From positions 7,440,001 to 7,504,000 of the forward strand of contig OY755178.1 in the NCBI GenBank assembly GCA_963576735.1: a stretch of 64,000 nt of DNA, in the 5' to 3' direction. The position numbers were made by a program, and so were the translations under genes. The notes under the pieces are model-generated. The model was not told the origin of the DNA, did no database searches, and worked only from the letters and a program-made list of their open reading frames with translations. This document shows, piece by piece, positions 1-11,088 of the stretch (within the stretch, counting starts at the first letter, position 1; each line of letters starts with the position of its first letter). This stretch comes from Bedellia somnulentella (lineage: Eukaryota > Arthropoda > Insecta > Lepidoptera > Bedelliidae).

Positions 1-25
1 TAGTATAATCAATAAAAATAATAAT

Positions 26-711
26 ATGAATATAAACTATAAATTATTTAGCCAAACTTTACAAGATCTATTAAATACTTATATCCCCATACAAAGAATA
101 AAAGTAAAAAATAAATTGTATAAAACATGGTTAACGAAAGGTATAAAACAATCCTGCAAAAATAAAAGGTTACTAAAACAATTACTCAACCAAACCAAAG
201 AAAAAACATTAAGAAACTACTACTCATCCTATATCAAAGTATTAAAAAAATGTATAAAAAAATCCAAAAAAATTAACTATGCGAAACAAATGAAAAAATC
301 TTCAAATAAAGTCAAAACGATGTGGGGTATAATAAAACAAACAACTAATCCTAATAATAATAAGCTCAAAAACAAAAATATATCTCTCATAAATAAAAAT
401 AAAATAGAATCTGATCCAGTAAAAGTAGCAAACATATTCAATGACTTTTTTGCATCGGTTGGCAATACTCCAACTGTGCCACCTCCTGACTACGGTGGTT
501 CCACTGACACTACTAGCAAGCCCTCTGGTCGCCACCCCATTGACCCTATTGCCCCCTCAGTTCATTCAATGTTCCTAGCGCCAGTCATAAAACAAGAAAT
601 AAAAACTTTAATCCGGAACTTACCTAACAAAAATAGTACAGGAATAGATGACATACCCCCAAAGCTTTTAAAACACTGTGATAATGAATTATGTCACCCC
701 TTAACTGAGTT
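26..711 (+). pseudogene. LINE pol fragment, endonuclease-RT linker
   Basis: Lysine- and asparagine-rich reading frame typical of the segment between the endonuclease and reverse transcriptase of CR1/jockey-like LINEs. It contains FNDFFASVG near residue 139, then a stretch ending in GIDDIPPKLLKH that belongs to the start of the RT domain. The frame breaks at 711, where an RTE 3' fragment has inserted; the RT continues after 839 in another frame. The first ATG is simply the first in the window and is unlikely to be a real start. It is not functional in its present form. Confidence 0.75.
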
Positions 712-839
712 TAACACCCCTTAACGAAGCTAGAGAGGTTTGTCAGGATCGTGCGAAGTGGCGATCAATAGTCTCTGCCTACCCCAATGGGAACTAATGG
801 CGTGAGTATATGTATGTATGTATGTATGTTAACTGAGTT
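701..839 (+). mobile_element. RTE 3'-end fragment inserted in the LINE, with target duplication
   Basis: Positions 712-828 match the last ~110 bases of the RTE element found complete at its 3' end at 20805-22122: the Glu-Ala-Arg codons, the CCCCAATGGG hairpin, GGCGTGAGTATATG and a TATG tail. It is flanked by an 11-bp duplication, ttaactgagtt, at 701-711 and 829-839. It is a 5'-truncated insertion made by target-primed reverse transcription, and it shifts and stops the surrounding LINE reading frame. Confidence 0.9.
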
Positions 840-2256
840 AATAAACCAATCATTTAATGAATGTACGTTCCCAGACGAACTTAAGATTGCAAAAATTATC
901 CCCATTCCCAAAAAAGGCGGTAAATTTAATGATCCCTCATATTATAGGCCAATAGCTGTCTTACCAACAACTTCAAAAATTTTTGAAAAAGCTATGACCA
1001 ATCGTATTTATAATTTTCTAGAAAAATTCGATCTTTTTGATTCAAACCAGTACGGTTTTCGAAAAAAACGTTCAACCACTTTAGCAGTTTTAAAATTTAC
1101 GCAAGAGATTTTAGAATGCATTCGAGACAAAAGCCACGCCGTTGGATTACTTTTGGACATGTCGAAAGCCTATGACAGAGTTTCGCACAAAATATTGCTT
1201 AAAAAACTTTTTGGACTAGGTATTCGCGGAGATGCTTATAAATGGATTAAATCCTACCTCACAGATAGGCAACAGTTTGTACAAATTAACTTTTTACATG
1301 AAGAAACTAACGCGCAACAAATGATAATATCAGAATACATTCAAACTAATCATTCAATACCCCAAGGCAGCGTGATAGGATGTTTGCTTTTTTTGGCATA
1401 TATAAACGATCTACCCAAAGCTTCAAAACCTATGTGTGTTCTGTTTGCAGATGACATATCGCTCCTCTTCAAATGTCCCAAAAATCATGACATCCACAGC
1501 TACATACAAGAATCTTTTAAATGTCTACAAAATTGGTTATATGAACATAAACTCCAAATAAATACTAAAAAGACCAAATTAATACAATTTAAACCACATC
1601 AAAAACTACCTCTAGATCTTTCCCAAACTAAATCAAGTCTTAAAATAGAAGAAGTTTCTGAATTTAAACTACTAGGTATTACTATAGATACGAATTTAAA
1701 CTGGAAATCCCACATAGCGATTATAAAAACAAAACTATCACAATTTATTTATGCTCTATGTATATTAAAAAGAAACACACAAAAAGATTGCGCGCTGGCC
1801 GCCTACTACGCCTATGCACACGCATGGCTTAGCTATGGCACTATACTATGGGGAAACAGTGTAGACGCTGTAGACCTATTTATAATGCAGAAAAAATGCC
1901 TTAGAATTATAGTCAATATAGATCAAACTGATAGCTGTAAACCACATTTTATACAAGAAAGCATCCTGACTGTCCCTTGCCTATACATTTTAGAAATTGC
2001 CACCTATGTAAAAAAACACCCTACCCTCTATAAATACAACACAAGTGCTCGACGTAAAGATAAACTTGTTTTGCCAGAGCCAATATTGGAAATTTATAAA
2101 AAAAGCCCATACTACATGTCCATATTAATCTTTAATAAATTACCGATCGATATAAAAAACCAAGAAAATATAAAGCACTTTTGTACAAAATTAAAGAACT
2201 TTCTGATTAATAAATGTTATTACTCCATAAACGAATTTTTAAATGATACATTTTAA
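840..2256 (+). pseudogene. LINE reverse transcriptase, C-terminal pol part
   Basis: Long open frame with RT motifs in order: PIPKKGGK and YYRPIAVLP near the start; the first catalytic aspartate in LLLDMSKAYD (D codon about 1156); IPQGSVIGCLLF; and the FADD catalytic box at 1444-1455. The C-terminal region (YGTILWGNS, KKCLRIIV) is the jockey/CR1-type connection after the RT. The frame is open to its stop at 2256, so the RT core has decayed little. It is separated from its N-terminal half by the inserted RTE fragment, so the copy is dead as an element. Confidence 0.85.
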
Positions 2257-2522
2257 CACTGTTCAAATTGAGATAAAAGGCTTATTACTGTTTTGTTTTT
2301 ATTGTTAAGAAGTTTATTTTATTTAGAAATAAGTTTTAATGTTTATGCTACATCCTTTCAGGATGCATGTACTTCCCTGTATGAATATTACATCTTTCCA
2401 CCTGTAATAAATGTGTACATGTATGCAAATAAATAAATTGAATTGAATTGAATTGAATTGAAACAACACTATCTCACTGAAGCGCTCTGTAATACTGTTG
2501 CTTTTTAAACTATATATATTAA

Positions 2523-2815
2523 CTAGCTGACCCCACAGACTTCGTACTGTCAAAAGTGTAGACTTTCACGTCGTCAAACTGAAATTTAACTGACCTGTTG
2601 AGGGTCTCTGTCATGCGATGAGAAAAAAGGTGTTTTTCATAGTGAAAATTTATTGATCTCTTAATTTTTCTGGGATAAAAAGTGTCCTATTGTGTTAATT
2701 GGGATCATTATCTGGCTTCCTGTAAATTTTATTTTAAATACGTTCTGTGAATTAGTCTTCATTTAGCTACAAACACACAAACATCTAAACTTTCACATTT
2801 ATAATATTAATAGGA
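2523..2815 (-). mobile_element. Short non-autonomous Helitron
   Basis: On the minus strand it starts with TCCTATTAATATTATAAATG and ends in CTAG. It sits between host A and T, as Helitrons do. About 293 bp with no coding capacity. A relative is at 17632-17863. Confidence 0.75.
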
Positions 2816-2822
2816 TAAGGCT

Positions 2823-3290
2823 TAAACATAAGCTTCTCGCGCAGGTGACCTCCCTCGCCGGCCAGAGCGCAGCGTCTTGTCTTGCGCTTCATGCACGCGT
2901 GTAAATTTTGTTACGGAGTAATTTTTAAATTGTATTATCTTCTAAGATGTTTATTTAAATTAAGTGATGTCAAGGACAATTTTGTTCTCAATTAAATACT
3001 CTCAATCAGCAACTTATTTACTTTAATACATTTTTTTTTGGTAACTTAAACCGTTTACGCCGCGCACACAACGGAAGCCTTAGTATGAATAATTATACCC
3101 GTTTTTGCAACATTATTCGCTGATAGTTTGCTCGTGCTCCTCGGTCGCAGCGTGATGATATATAGCCTAAAACCTTCCTCAATAAATGGACTATCCAACA
3201 CAAAAAGATTTTTTCAATTTGATCGGGTAGTTCCTGAGATCCTAGCGTTCAAACAAACAAACTCTTCAACTTTATAATATTAAGTATAGA
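2823..3290 (-). mobile_element. Helitron 5'-end fragment
   Basis: The right end reads, on the minus strand, TCTATACTTAATATTATAAA followed by an AAACAAAC-rich stretch, the usual Helitron 5' terminus. No matching CTRR 3' end is seen next to the left neighbour, so it is probably truncated. The GC-rich stretch 2836-2905 belongs to it or to an older element. Confidence 0.55.
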
Positions 3291-3464
3291 TTATATTTCT
3301 TAAACGTATATGTGTATTTCATTTAGGTATTTGTATTGCTTGTATATATAAAAGTATGTAGTTATATATGTATGTATTCATATTCGTTAAATATCTATAT
3401 TATTTTGTATGATTAATATTTATATTGTTATTTAAATTAAATAAGTTAGTTTTAAGTAAGCTTA

Positions 3465-3678
3465 TAAGATTGTTATGTTTTTTTTTGCCTTGTTTTGTGC
3501 ATCTACCCAAATAATTAATTTATCGATCTCATCTTCCAAAGGTTGTCTGGAAGAGATCGCTTTTAGCGATAAGACCGCCAATTGTACCTCACTGTAAACT
3601 GTTTGATCATAACATAATATTATTATTTTCGTAAATTTGTGTTTGATGTGCAATAAAGAGTTATTCTATTCTATTCTA
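3465..3678 (+). mobile_element. LINE 3' UTR fragment
   Basis: Typical lepidopteran jockey/CR1-like 3' UTR. It has the segment TCTGGAAGAGATCGCTTTTA followed by gcgataagaccgcc (3547-3581), then GCAATAAAGAG and a TATTC microsatellite tail (about 3659-3678). There is no coding sequence; it is a 5'-truncated copy. Confidence 0.6.
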
Positions 3679-4110
3679 AACATTAATCAAGAATTGCGGT
3701 AATGAGCACGAATGATTTGTTGACGCTTTTACAAAAGATAGATTAATGCGGATGCGCAAAACCTCCTCAAGTTTCGCAAAATTTATTTTGGCTATCGATA
3801 GCTTCTGTCGTGATTATATGTGTATTTAAACAAACTGAACAAAATAAGATCCCTTTACTCATACAGTTCATTTATTACAGCATTTGTTTTCGGTGAAAGC
3901 GGCGATTGACGAGTGTTACATATGCGAGTGCGTGGGCGCTAACTGGCCGTAACATTAGATCATTTACATGAGAGCCACAATTACAGACCGTTTTTCACTC
4001 GACTGTTCTACGATAGCCGTTCTCGCGCTATTATGCAAAATCTTGAGAACATCTACCGGCTTATTTGATCTTCGGTTAATTATTATTAGTTATTAAAATA
4101 AATATTATAT

Positions 4111-4270
4111 ACATACTCACATATATATAGTCACGCTATTAGTACCCATTGGGGTAGAGAGAGACTATATTGATCGCCACTTTGAACGATCCTACCAAAC
4201 CCCTCAAACTTTGTTTACACTCATTTATTTATTAGTAATAATCCCCACATGAGGTTTTCATGAACAAAAA
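4111..4270 (-). mobile_element. RTE 3' fragment followed by a SINE-C tail
   Basis: 4111-4225 is a diverged 3' end of the RTE family (minus strand: gatcg box, CCCATTGGGG hairpin). 4226-4270 carries, on the plus strand, the end of SINE-C (agtaataatccccacatgag, then gttttcatgaac). Confidence 0.6.
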
Positions 4271-4462
4271 GATTTAAATTTTTTAAATACACTCATTAGT
4301 CTTTTCATACATGCCCTTTTAATCTTTATAGTTCGCATGCCCGCCAAATTTGATTAAACATTTAAATGTTTGTAGCATTCATATGTTAGGTCGGAGATGA
4401 TGAAGAATGTATTATTTTATTGTACAGTTGGCATATCAAAATACACAATGTCTTGTTATCTT

Positions 4463-4594
4463 AAAAATACCTTTATTTTACAAACTTTTCCCCTATTTTT
4501 ACTTCCAAAAGTGGCTGATAAATTTCTGACTCCTCGGCTCTGGCTACCCCTTGTAGGGATTTATAGCCGTGAGTATGTGTGTATATTGCATATG
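4463..4594 (+). mobile_element. SINE-B fragment
   Basis: 3' half of SINE-B: ccaaaagtggctga, ctctggctaccccttgtagg, tagccgtgagtatgtg. It ends in the RTE-type 3' module. Confidence 0.75.
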
Positions 4595-5230
4595 ATACCA
4601 AATTAAGATCAAACAATGTATTATATTAAATTCCATGGTGTGTTCTCACTGTACTAAGTGCCATCATAAATTCGAAACAAGGCGCATATCTCATTCAATT
4701 ACAACACACAATACGGTACTAAATATTCTCACGAGAATGGGTTTCCGAGATACTGTCTTGGAAAACGTATAATAACTTCAGTGACAAAAGTATTTGCCGG
4801 CGTTACTCGTATGAAAATGGTACTAATTAACGTGCGTTTATATAAGGGGAACTTATTATGCATAATACGCATGTCATTATTTTTCAATAGGGCAGGCTTA
4901 AGATCTCTATTTTGTACTTACCTGATAATTCTTATCGCTTTCCTCAAACTAATTAGTACTGTCAACATTTTTTTTACTATAATTTTAAACTGATTTAAAT
5001 CGTATATGTTTGGGCAAGAGTAATACAAGTAGAGATAATTTGGGGTAGTTTATATCCTCATTAACTCATTAATATCTATTGATGAATTAGGTAAAAATAA
5101 TAAAGGATGAATGAAATTAAATTTGTGATGGAGCAATATACCGCCGATGTGAATCGAAAGATCAGTATAGTACCACCACAGTGAAATGTTTATATCAAAT
5201 AATGAATATACTCATAACATCAAGCGTCGA

Positions 5231-5556
5231 CGACATGATAGTCCAGTGAGTTCCAATCCTGGGTCGGGCCTACACCAATTTGTCTTTTCTAAAGTCATAT
5301 GTGTGGTTAATTTATCATGGTTGTTAACGGTGAGGGAAAACGTCGTGAGGAAACCCACATGGCTGAGTTGTACTTAGTCATGTGACAGTGTATTCGTACA
5401 AAACGGCGATAGGCCTGCCCCCTATCACGTGAGTACACTGTCTAAGCAAAACGTAGGTACCTTCTCTGGACACTAGATGGCGCTGCCATGTGAGTTCAGA
5501 AGTATAGGTACCTCTGCCAACCTCTTCGGGGATAAACGGCGTGAACGTTTATGTTA
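5231..5556 (+). mobile_element. SINE-A copy, deletion in the tRNA-like head
   Basis: tRNA-derived SINE whose central part contains ggtgagggaaaacgtcgtga and which ends in ggggataaacggcgtgaacg plus tttatg. The ~30 bases normally between the A and B boxes are missing here. Confidence 0.8.
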
Positions 5557-6751
5557 AGTTATATGGAGCTCTAATAAAGAGATATCCCCCCCTACTGGCC
5601 GAGACTATGCGCAGTATGATTCGTTTCTGTCAATTCCATTGTAGCGAATTTCCGCTGCCATCTGTCTGATCAATGAGGCATGGAGTATCGAGTTCAATGA
5701 TCGAATGACATATTGACACACAATCGAGATATTTCCTAATACCGATCATGAGAACCGCCGTAATATTAAACTCTGTAATTTTATATCGTAAGTAATCGGG
5801 TAATATTATAACTAGTACATTTTTATTGGTCCAATTACACCAAATGAACTATTAATATTCATTTGATATCGTGCTGTGTAATTGAGTACCATAATTTTGA
5901 TAGATCAATGCCGAATTTTAATGTCTTCTAACAAACTGTGCACCTCGCTCGTATTAAACTGTTTTAATTTTATACTACACACACATAAAACTTCAAAAGG
6001 TAAAAGTGAACTCGACTTTTTGTATGGGCTTTTAACACGCGATAATAGAACAATTATAACGAATAGTTTTTTAAATATAAATTTAATTTAATACAATATT
6101 AAATTAACTTAACATTTTTAAATTTTTTGTTATATAAATATATTTATCACTTACAAATTTCTTGTTCCGTCTGTTTTATTTTCCCTAAATAAATTTAACG
6201 GTTCATTAAATATAACATGTTTGATTAATGGTATCGATACATATATTTAAACGGAATTAAAAAATATACATTTGACTGTAAAATAAATAACAATAATTAT
6301 AAAAGGATTTATGACTGTAAGTTGACGTTAACAAGTTGAATTTAAAGGCTGAGCACAAAATATCGCGGGTATTAAATTACAGCTATTATAATACAAAAGT
6401 AGGCCATTTTAATGTAAGAAATGTCGTTACATATGATAAATCATGGTATACCAGGAAGTCGTAATTTTTCACTACAAAAATAGTTTTATTTACATTTATG
6501 ATGTTTTTAATGATTCAAAATCACCAACACCCTAGATTAGATATAACCGAAGCTAAGCGCGAAAATGGGATAGAAGCTATAAAAATTAACAATGCCAACA
6601 CTACGTAAAAATACTACATAGCTAGGGTTGACACATAAATAAAAATAAAACATACAGATAGTAATCCGTATTTGATTTAATAATAAATAACGTTGACTTA
6701 GCTAACCAAATTAAGTAACACGTTGGTTTAACACTATAAAAATAAATAATA

Positions 6752-6990
6752 CGTACATATTTCACGGCCATTATTTCCAAAAAGGGGTAGCCAAGGCTTC
6801 AGAGATAGAAACTCCTCAGCCACATTTGGAAGTTGATAGGGGACAAGATGGTAGAAATAAATTATCGTAGGTGATGGGTCTCCAACCGCATCGCCCAAAA
6901 ACCACTTAAAAAGCCCCATACCCTTACTCGCCTCTCACGACATCCGTGGGTAGAAAGAGGTTGTGACATTCTAAGCCGGCGCTACACGAC
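6752..6990 (-). mobile_element. SINE-B, near full length
   Basis: Reads on the minus strand from gtcgtgtagcgccggc through the ggttggagaccc B-box-like stretch to ggccgtgaaatatgt. Located in yellow intron 3, left of exon 3. Confidence 0.8.
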
Positions 6991-7155
6991 TGTTCAACAA
7001 AAATTTTGTTTCACTATAATCTGGCGGGAAAAAACTGCTTAAACTATGAAACGGGTAGTTACCGAAAAGCTGATAAAAAGTTTAAGTGGTAAATAAAATA
7101 AGTTACTAATATGTAAAAAAAATAAAATATAACTGAAATAAATGGTATTATTATA

Positions 7156-7402
7156 AACATATCATAAACATAAACGTTTACGCCGAATATCCCCGAAGGG
7201 GTTGGCAGAGGTACTAATACTTCTGAACATCACGTGACTTTGTCACCTGGTGTTCAGAGTACCCACGTTTTGCATGGACAGTGTACTCACGTGATAGGGG
7301 GCAGGCCTATCGCCGTTTTGTACGAATACACTGTCACATGACTAAGTACAACTCAGCCATGTGGGTTTCCTCACGATGTTTTCCCTCACCGTTAACAACC
7401 AT
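7156..7402 (-). mobile_element. SINE-A, 5'-truncated (subfamily with gtcacctggtgttcagag)
   Basis: Minus strand: core ggtgagggaaaacatcgtga to the CCCCTTCGGGG hairpin and the cgtaaacgtttatg end. The tRNA-like head is missing. It shares with 11853-12197 and 60471-60637 a variant segment near the 3' end. Confidence 0.8.
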
Positions 7403-7445
7403 ATATATTATTATAAAATCCGTCTTTAACCTCTTTTCAGTATAT

Positions 7446-7487
7446 ACTTTGTATTTTTGTTAGTCATAACTAACAAAAATACAAAGT
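7446..7487. repeat. Perfect 19-bp hairpin
   Basis: actttgtatttttgttagt (7446-7464) is repeated inverted at 7469-7487 with a cata loop. Confidence 0.85.
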
Positions 7488-7727
7488 ACATAGTTTTGGC
7501 AAAAATCCCCAAGACTTAAATCTAACTAGGAACCAAGCACAAATTCTACCAATCTTCTTGTCGATGTTTATTGTAAACCTATTAGTGATTATTACAATAA
7601 AATATATAGTTATTGGTTATTTGTGCTATGTGGACTATATTAAATTATAACTATTATGAACATTACAAATCAATTACCGGTCACTTTGCCAATTAAGCTA
7701 TGGTGTCAAGTGAATACTGATGCGAAA

Positions 7728-7846
7728 TTCTTCTTCCCCTTGTTACTTAACACCTTAGTGGTCTCAGCGCTGCCTACCTCCGAATTTCCTTTCCTTAATT
7801 GATTAGTAATAATCCCCACATAAAGTTTTCATGAACAAAACATTCT
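7728..7846 (+). mobile_element. Diverged SINE-C
   Basis: Ends in ttagtaataatccccacata and ttttcatgaacaaaacattc. The middle (cgaatttcctttccttaatt) matches the SINE-C body at 20367-20520. The tRNA-like head is strongly mutated. Confidence 0.5.
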
Positions 7847-8354
7847 AATTATTATGTACATGTTAAATTCTGCAAATGCTTTTCATATCTTCTATAGGTG
7901 TAATTATACATAAACATAATAACATAAACGTTCACGCCGTTTTATCCCCATAATTATACTATAGCATGTAATACCCACTTAGATTATCTTATACGGATAT
8001 GATTAGTGAGAAAGACCCTAGTAATTTCCCAGACACTTTTGATTCTGCGTGAATGATTTTCCCTGCGTCTGTTAAGTATACAAATTCCGATAGTTCCGCT
8101 TTTCACTGGCGGAGCGTCAATCGTTGCGTAATGATGATTTAATTAATTGCTCATTAGCCATTTCACTATTATATCATTAACCTGCGCCTTTCCCTGTGAT
8201 TATTAAGTTTGAGTTGATAAAATATATACATGTGTTCACTTACACTAACGGCTATAGCCCAAAAAGGATTTTCACAGACTGAAGCAGACACCGTAAGAGT
8301 ATTTTAGATGCTAAAACAGACAAGCGTTCGAAGTATAAATAATAAAAGGGCATA

Positions 8355-8558
8355 CCTACACATACTCACCGCCATAAATCCTAAAAAGGGGTAGCCAGAG
8401 CTTCAGAGCTAGAAACTCTTCTGCACATTTGGAAGTTGATAGGGGAGAAGATAGTAGAAATATAGTATCTTTAGTGATGGGTCGCAAACCACATCGCCCA
8501 AAAACACCCACAAAGCCCCACATCCTTAGTCGCCTAGGCACTTAGGCACTACACGGCA
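8355..8558 (-). mobile_element. SINE-B with internal deletion
   Basis: SINE-B from ttgccgtgtagtgcc to ggcggtgagtatgtg on the minus strand. Part of the segment after the head is missing (cgcctaggcacttaggcact). Confidence 0.75.
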
Positions 8559-8573
8559 ATAATAATAAAAATA

Positions 8574-8646
8574 AAAAGGCATGTATGAAAAGACTGATGA
8601 ATCTGGAGAGATTTGTCAGGATCGTGCAAAATTGCGATCATATACT
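8574..8646 (+). mobile_element. RTE 3' fragment
   Basis: Matches the codons near the end of the RTE ORF: ggcatgtatgaaaagactga and gatttgtcaggatcgtgc. Confidence 0.6.
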
Positions 8647-8953
8647 TATATATAATAAATAATATATACCATATTTGACGTTCATTGACCTCGCATAACT
8701 TCACCTCTAAATGAGGAATCTATTTTATTGTGAATATATTACTTGCATAATTCCCATGAGAAATATGTAGTTAAGTATCTACTGTTTGGAATCAGAAGCA
8801 GGCCAGAACATACATCAATAGATTGCCAAACATATTGTTTTACTGGTATAGTTATTGTTCTACCATAATTATCGTTCAATGGGAAATTTTATAGTATAAT
8901 TATATATTTTTTTTAAGCTGACACATTGGTTATGTTATTGTAATATTGAAATT

Positions 8954-9036
8954 AATGGACTGCCTCCGTGGTGCAATGTTTAGACTTGGAGCATTTGGCT
9001 CATGGCTTTAGGAATCAGGTTTTAATTTCTGAAAGA
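8954..9036 (+). mobile_element. tRNA-derived SINE head (family E)
   Basis: ctgcctccgtggtgcaatg resembles a pol III A box and ggaatcaggttttaatttc a decayed B box. There is no clear tail. Confidence 0.4.
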
Positions 9037-9172
9037 TTCCTTTAAGTTTTGAAATTCAAAAACGCAAATTCTTCTGGTATTTTTATAAGGTTGACTCGGG
9101 AAAAGATTATTAAATAAAAAAATGATTGATATGGCCACATAATACTTAACCAACAAATACTATAATACATAG

Positions 9173-9241
9173 AACCCTAAGTCGCCTCTTAAGACACCTG
9201 GAAAAATGGGTTAGTGCTATTCTAATCTGACACCACACAGC
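9173..9241 (-). mobile_element. SINE-B head fragment
   Basis: Minus strand gctgtgtggtgtcagattag through taagaggcgacttaggg: only the 5' part of SINE-B. Confidence 0.65.
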
Positions 9242-9564
9242 TTACACAGAACTACACCGAGTAGAGTATTTTCACAAATTAAATTTGTTAATTTAACAGC
9301 AATTCTGCATTTTTAAGACTTTATTATGAGCAATAAATAAGATGACTTTGGGTTTTAGAGGGCACTTACATTCAGTTCTTTTCCCGGCTACTACAATGGT
9401 TGTATTTTTTACTATCTGCAACTTACCCCTGCACTAGGCCAGCGGAGTGACTATGGCCACGAACTCATCCAAGGTAGACTTGAGCTCATAAGTGGAGATA
9501 TATATGAGTAATCGAGTATTGAAAAATATGTAATTATAAATACATATAATATACCTTATTACGC

Positions 9565-9655
9565 TATGCATTACAAAACGGCGCAGTTTTAGATAACGGC
9601 TAGCCATAATTTAAAACGGCGGATTATACAATCCGACTGCGACATATACATATAA
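9565..9655 (-). repeat. Unclassified dispersed repeat, copy 1
   Basis: agttttagataacggctagc and cggcggattatacaatccga recur, diverged, at 26150-26218. The class is unknown. Confidence 0.4.
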
Positions 9656-9715
9656 CATCCATACTCATTTATGTCAACGGAATTCTACTTATCAATATAA
9701 TAGCAGTATTCTTAC

Positions 9716-9860
9716 CAGGAGCCACCGTATCGCTAATGTAGGCAAATATGTTGTCGCAGGCGGCGTGGCGCGGGCCTTGGGCGCGGGTGTCGTCCAGCAC
9801 CAGGTTGGTCAGCAGCGAGCTGGGGCGCAGCAGCTCGCGAGGGAAGTACACGCTACGCAC
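9716..9860 (-). CDS. Yellow/MRJP-family gene, exon 3
   Basis: Third coding exon of the minus-strand yellow-family gene (145 nt, 48 codons plus one base). It begins after acceptor ccacag and ends before donor gtaaga. The product begins VRSVYFPRELLRPSSLLTNL and continues DDTRAQGP, then ACDNIFAYISDTVAPG, matching the yellow/royal-jelly beta-propeller segment with the TNL-DD and CDN-A-Y-SD signatures. It joins exon 2 in phase 0. Exon 4 should begin in phase 1 but was not found between 1 and 9716, so it probably lies left of the window. GC content is far above the surroundings. The first bases of this exon and its acceptor are duplicated in tandem in the preceding intron (9831-10190). Subfamily within yellow unresolved. 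Confidence 0.88.
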
Positions 9861-10190
9861 CTGTGGACGATCATGGCTTAGTAAGCAACCAGTAGAAATA
9901 GAGCTTCATGTTATAAATGCATATAAAACCATTAGGTTGGCAGCTCACGGGGAAGTACACTTCGCATCTGTGGAGACATAGCTTGGCACGCAACTAGCAA
10001 AAATAGAGCATCATGTAATGAATATCTATGAAACCACCGGGTTGGCAGCTCACGGGGGAAGTACACTTCTCGCATCTGAGAAGAAATAACTTAGTAAGCA
10101 ACTTGCAGAAATAGTGCATCATGTTATATAATAATCACCAGGTTGGTAGCTCGCGGGGGAAGTAGCTGGCTCAGTAAGAAACTAGCAAAT
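9831..10190 (-). repeat. ~105-bp tandem repeat copying the exon-3 splice acceptor
   Basis: Four head-to-tail units starting near 9831, 9940, 10045 and 10145. Each contains a version of caccaggttgg, cagctcgcgggggaagta and cgcatctgtgg, then an AT-rich intron part (taagcaactagcagaaata). Unit 1 overlaps real exon 3 and its acceptor; units 2-4 are intronic, and the last is shortened. Exonic bases 9809-9830 are absent from the intronic units. Confidence 0.85.
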
Positions 10191-10790
10191 TGGTAAGGGT
10201 CATAGGTTTTATTATAGGAAGAGACTATACATTCCACTATATAAATAACACGCACCAAGGCTAACCCAAATGAATTACTAGATATGAAATCATATTTTTA
10301 TGGCAAACCTTCAAGCCTACATATTTTTTATGACCTTACCCCCGGCAGTTCATATCATACATCATACTTAGTCATACTCGTACATAATACTTGAAGTCCA
10401 CTCAACACATGCAACACACCCATGTTACGTCACAGCCACGCCTTCTTACCAAAACGCTGACTTTTATGACCTCCGCTGTCAATAAGCGGATTAAATCGCA
10501 AAGCGATAGCATGGCCTATGACTAGAGATGGGTCGAGGGCATAAAAACATATTGGGCAGATTGGACGTATTGGGTTAAAATGGGCAAAAATGAATTTACG
10601 CCCGATAAATGCCCAATCGCTGGGCGGAAAAACTAAACTCTACTTTAAAATTAAACTACAAGTGGATCATTATTTTAATTGTGTTTAACATATACATATA
10701 CATCAGCGTCATCAGAATAAAGGAATAAGAAAAAAAAAAGAAGTTATAATATGCCAAATATGGGCATATAAGTACTTTAAATTCTTACTT

Positions 10791-11088
10791 AGATGACATT
10801 ATAGTCCAATGTGTAGAACGCCCGCCCGTAAACAGACAGTCGTGAGTTCAAATCCCGGGTCGGGGCTACACCAATTGATCTTTTCTAATGTCATATGTGT
10901 GGTTAATTTATCATGGTACTTAACGGTGAGGGAAAACATCGTGAGGAAACCACATGGCCGAGTTGTACTTAGCCATATGACATTGTATTCGTACAAAACG
11001 GCAATAGGCCAGCCCCCTATCACGTGAGTTCACTGTCTAAGCAAAACATGGGTTTACAAACATACTTTGGACACTAAATGGCGGTGAC
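10791..11088 (+). mobile_element. SINE-A with intact tRNA-like head, 3'-truncated
   Basis: Head tagtccaatgtgtagaacg and B box gagttcaaatccc, then the conserved core ggtgagggaaaacatcgtga. It stops before the 3' hairpin. Nested in the hAT element. Confidence 0.8.

Larger units (their letters stand above)
1..2461 (+). mobile_element. CR1/jockey-like non-LTR retrotransposon, 3' part
   Basis: LINE entering from the left edge, so its endonuclease region is outside the window. It contains the linker between endonuclease and reverse transcriptase (26-711), the reverse transcriptase (840-2256), a 3' UTR with a small hairpin around 2347-2368, and a terminal microsatellite of TTGAA units (about 2436-2461). 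The tail replaces poly(A), as in CR1/L2-type LINEs. An RTE fragment at 712-828 interrupts it. The clade is inferred from motif style and tail. Confidence 0.85.

Noticed and set aside
9420..9480. Possible yellow exon 4 (a GC-richer patch with a gtaagt on the minus strand)
   Set aside because: The minus frame has a stop just before the donor and none of the expected residues after the APG end of exon 3.
9748..9981. 77-codon plus-strand frame with GC-rich codons
   Set aside because: It is the complement of yellow exon 3 and the acceptor repeats; the minus frame has the family motifs and splice sites.
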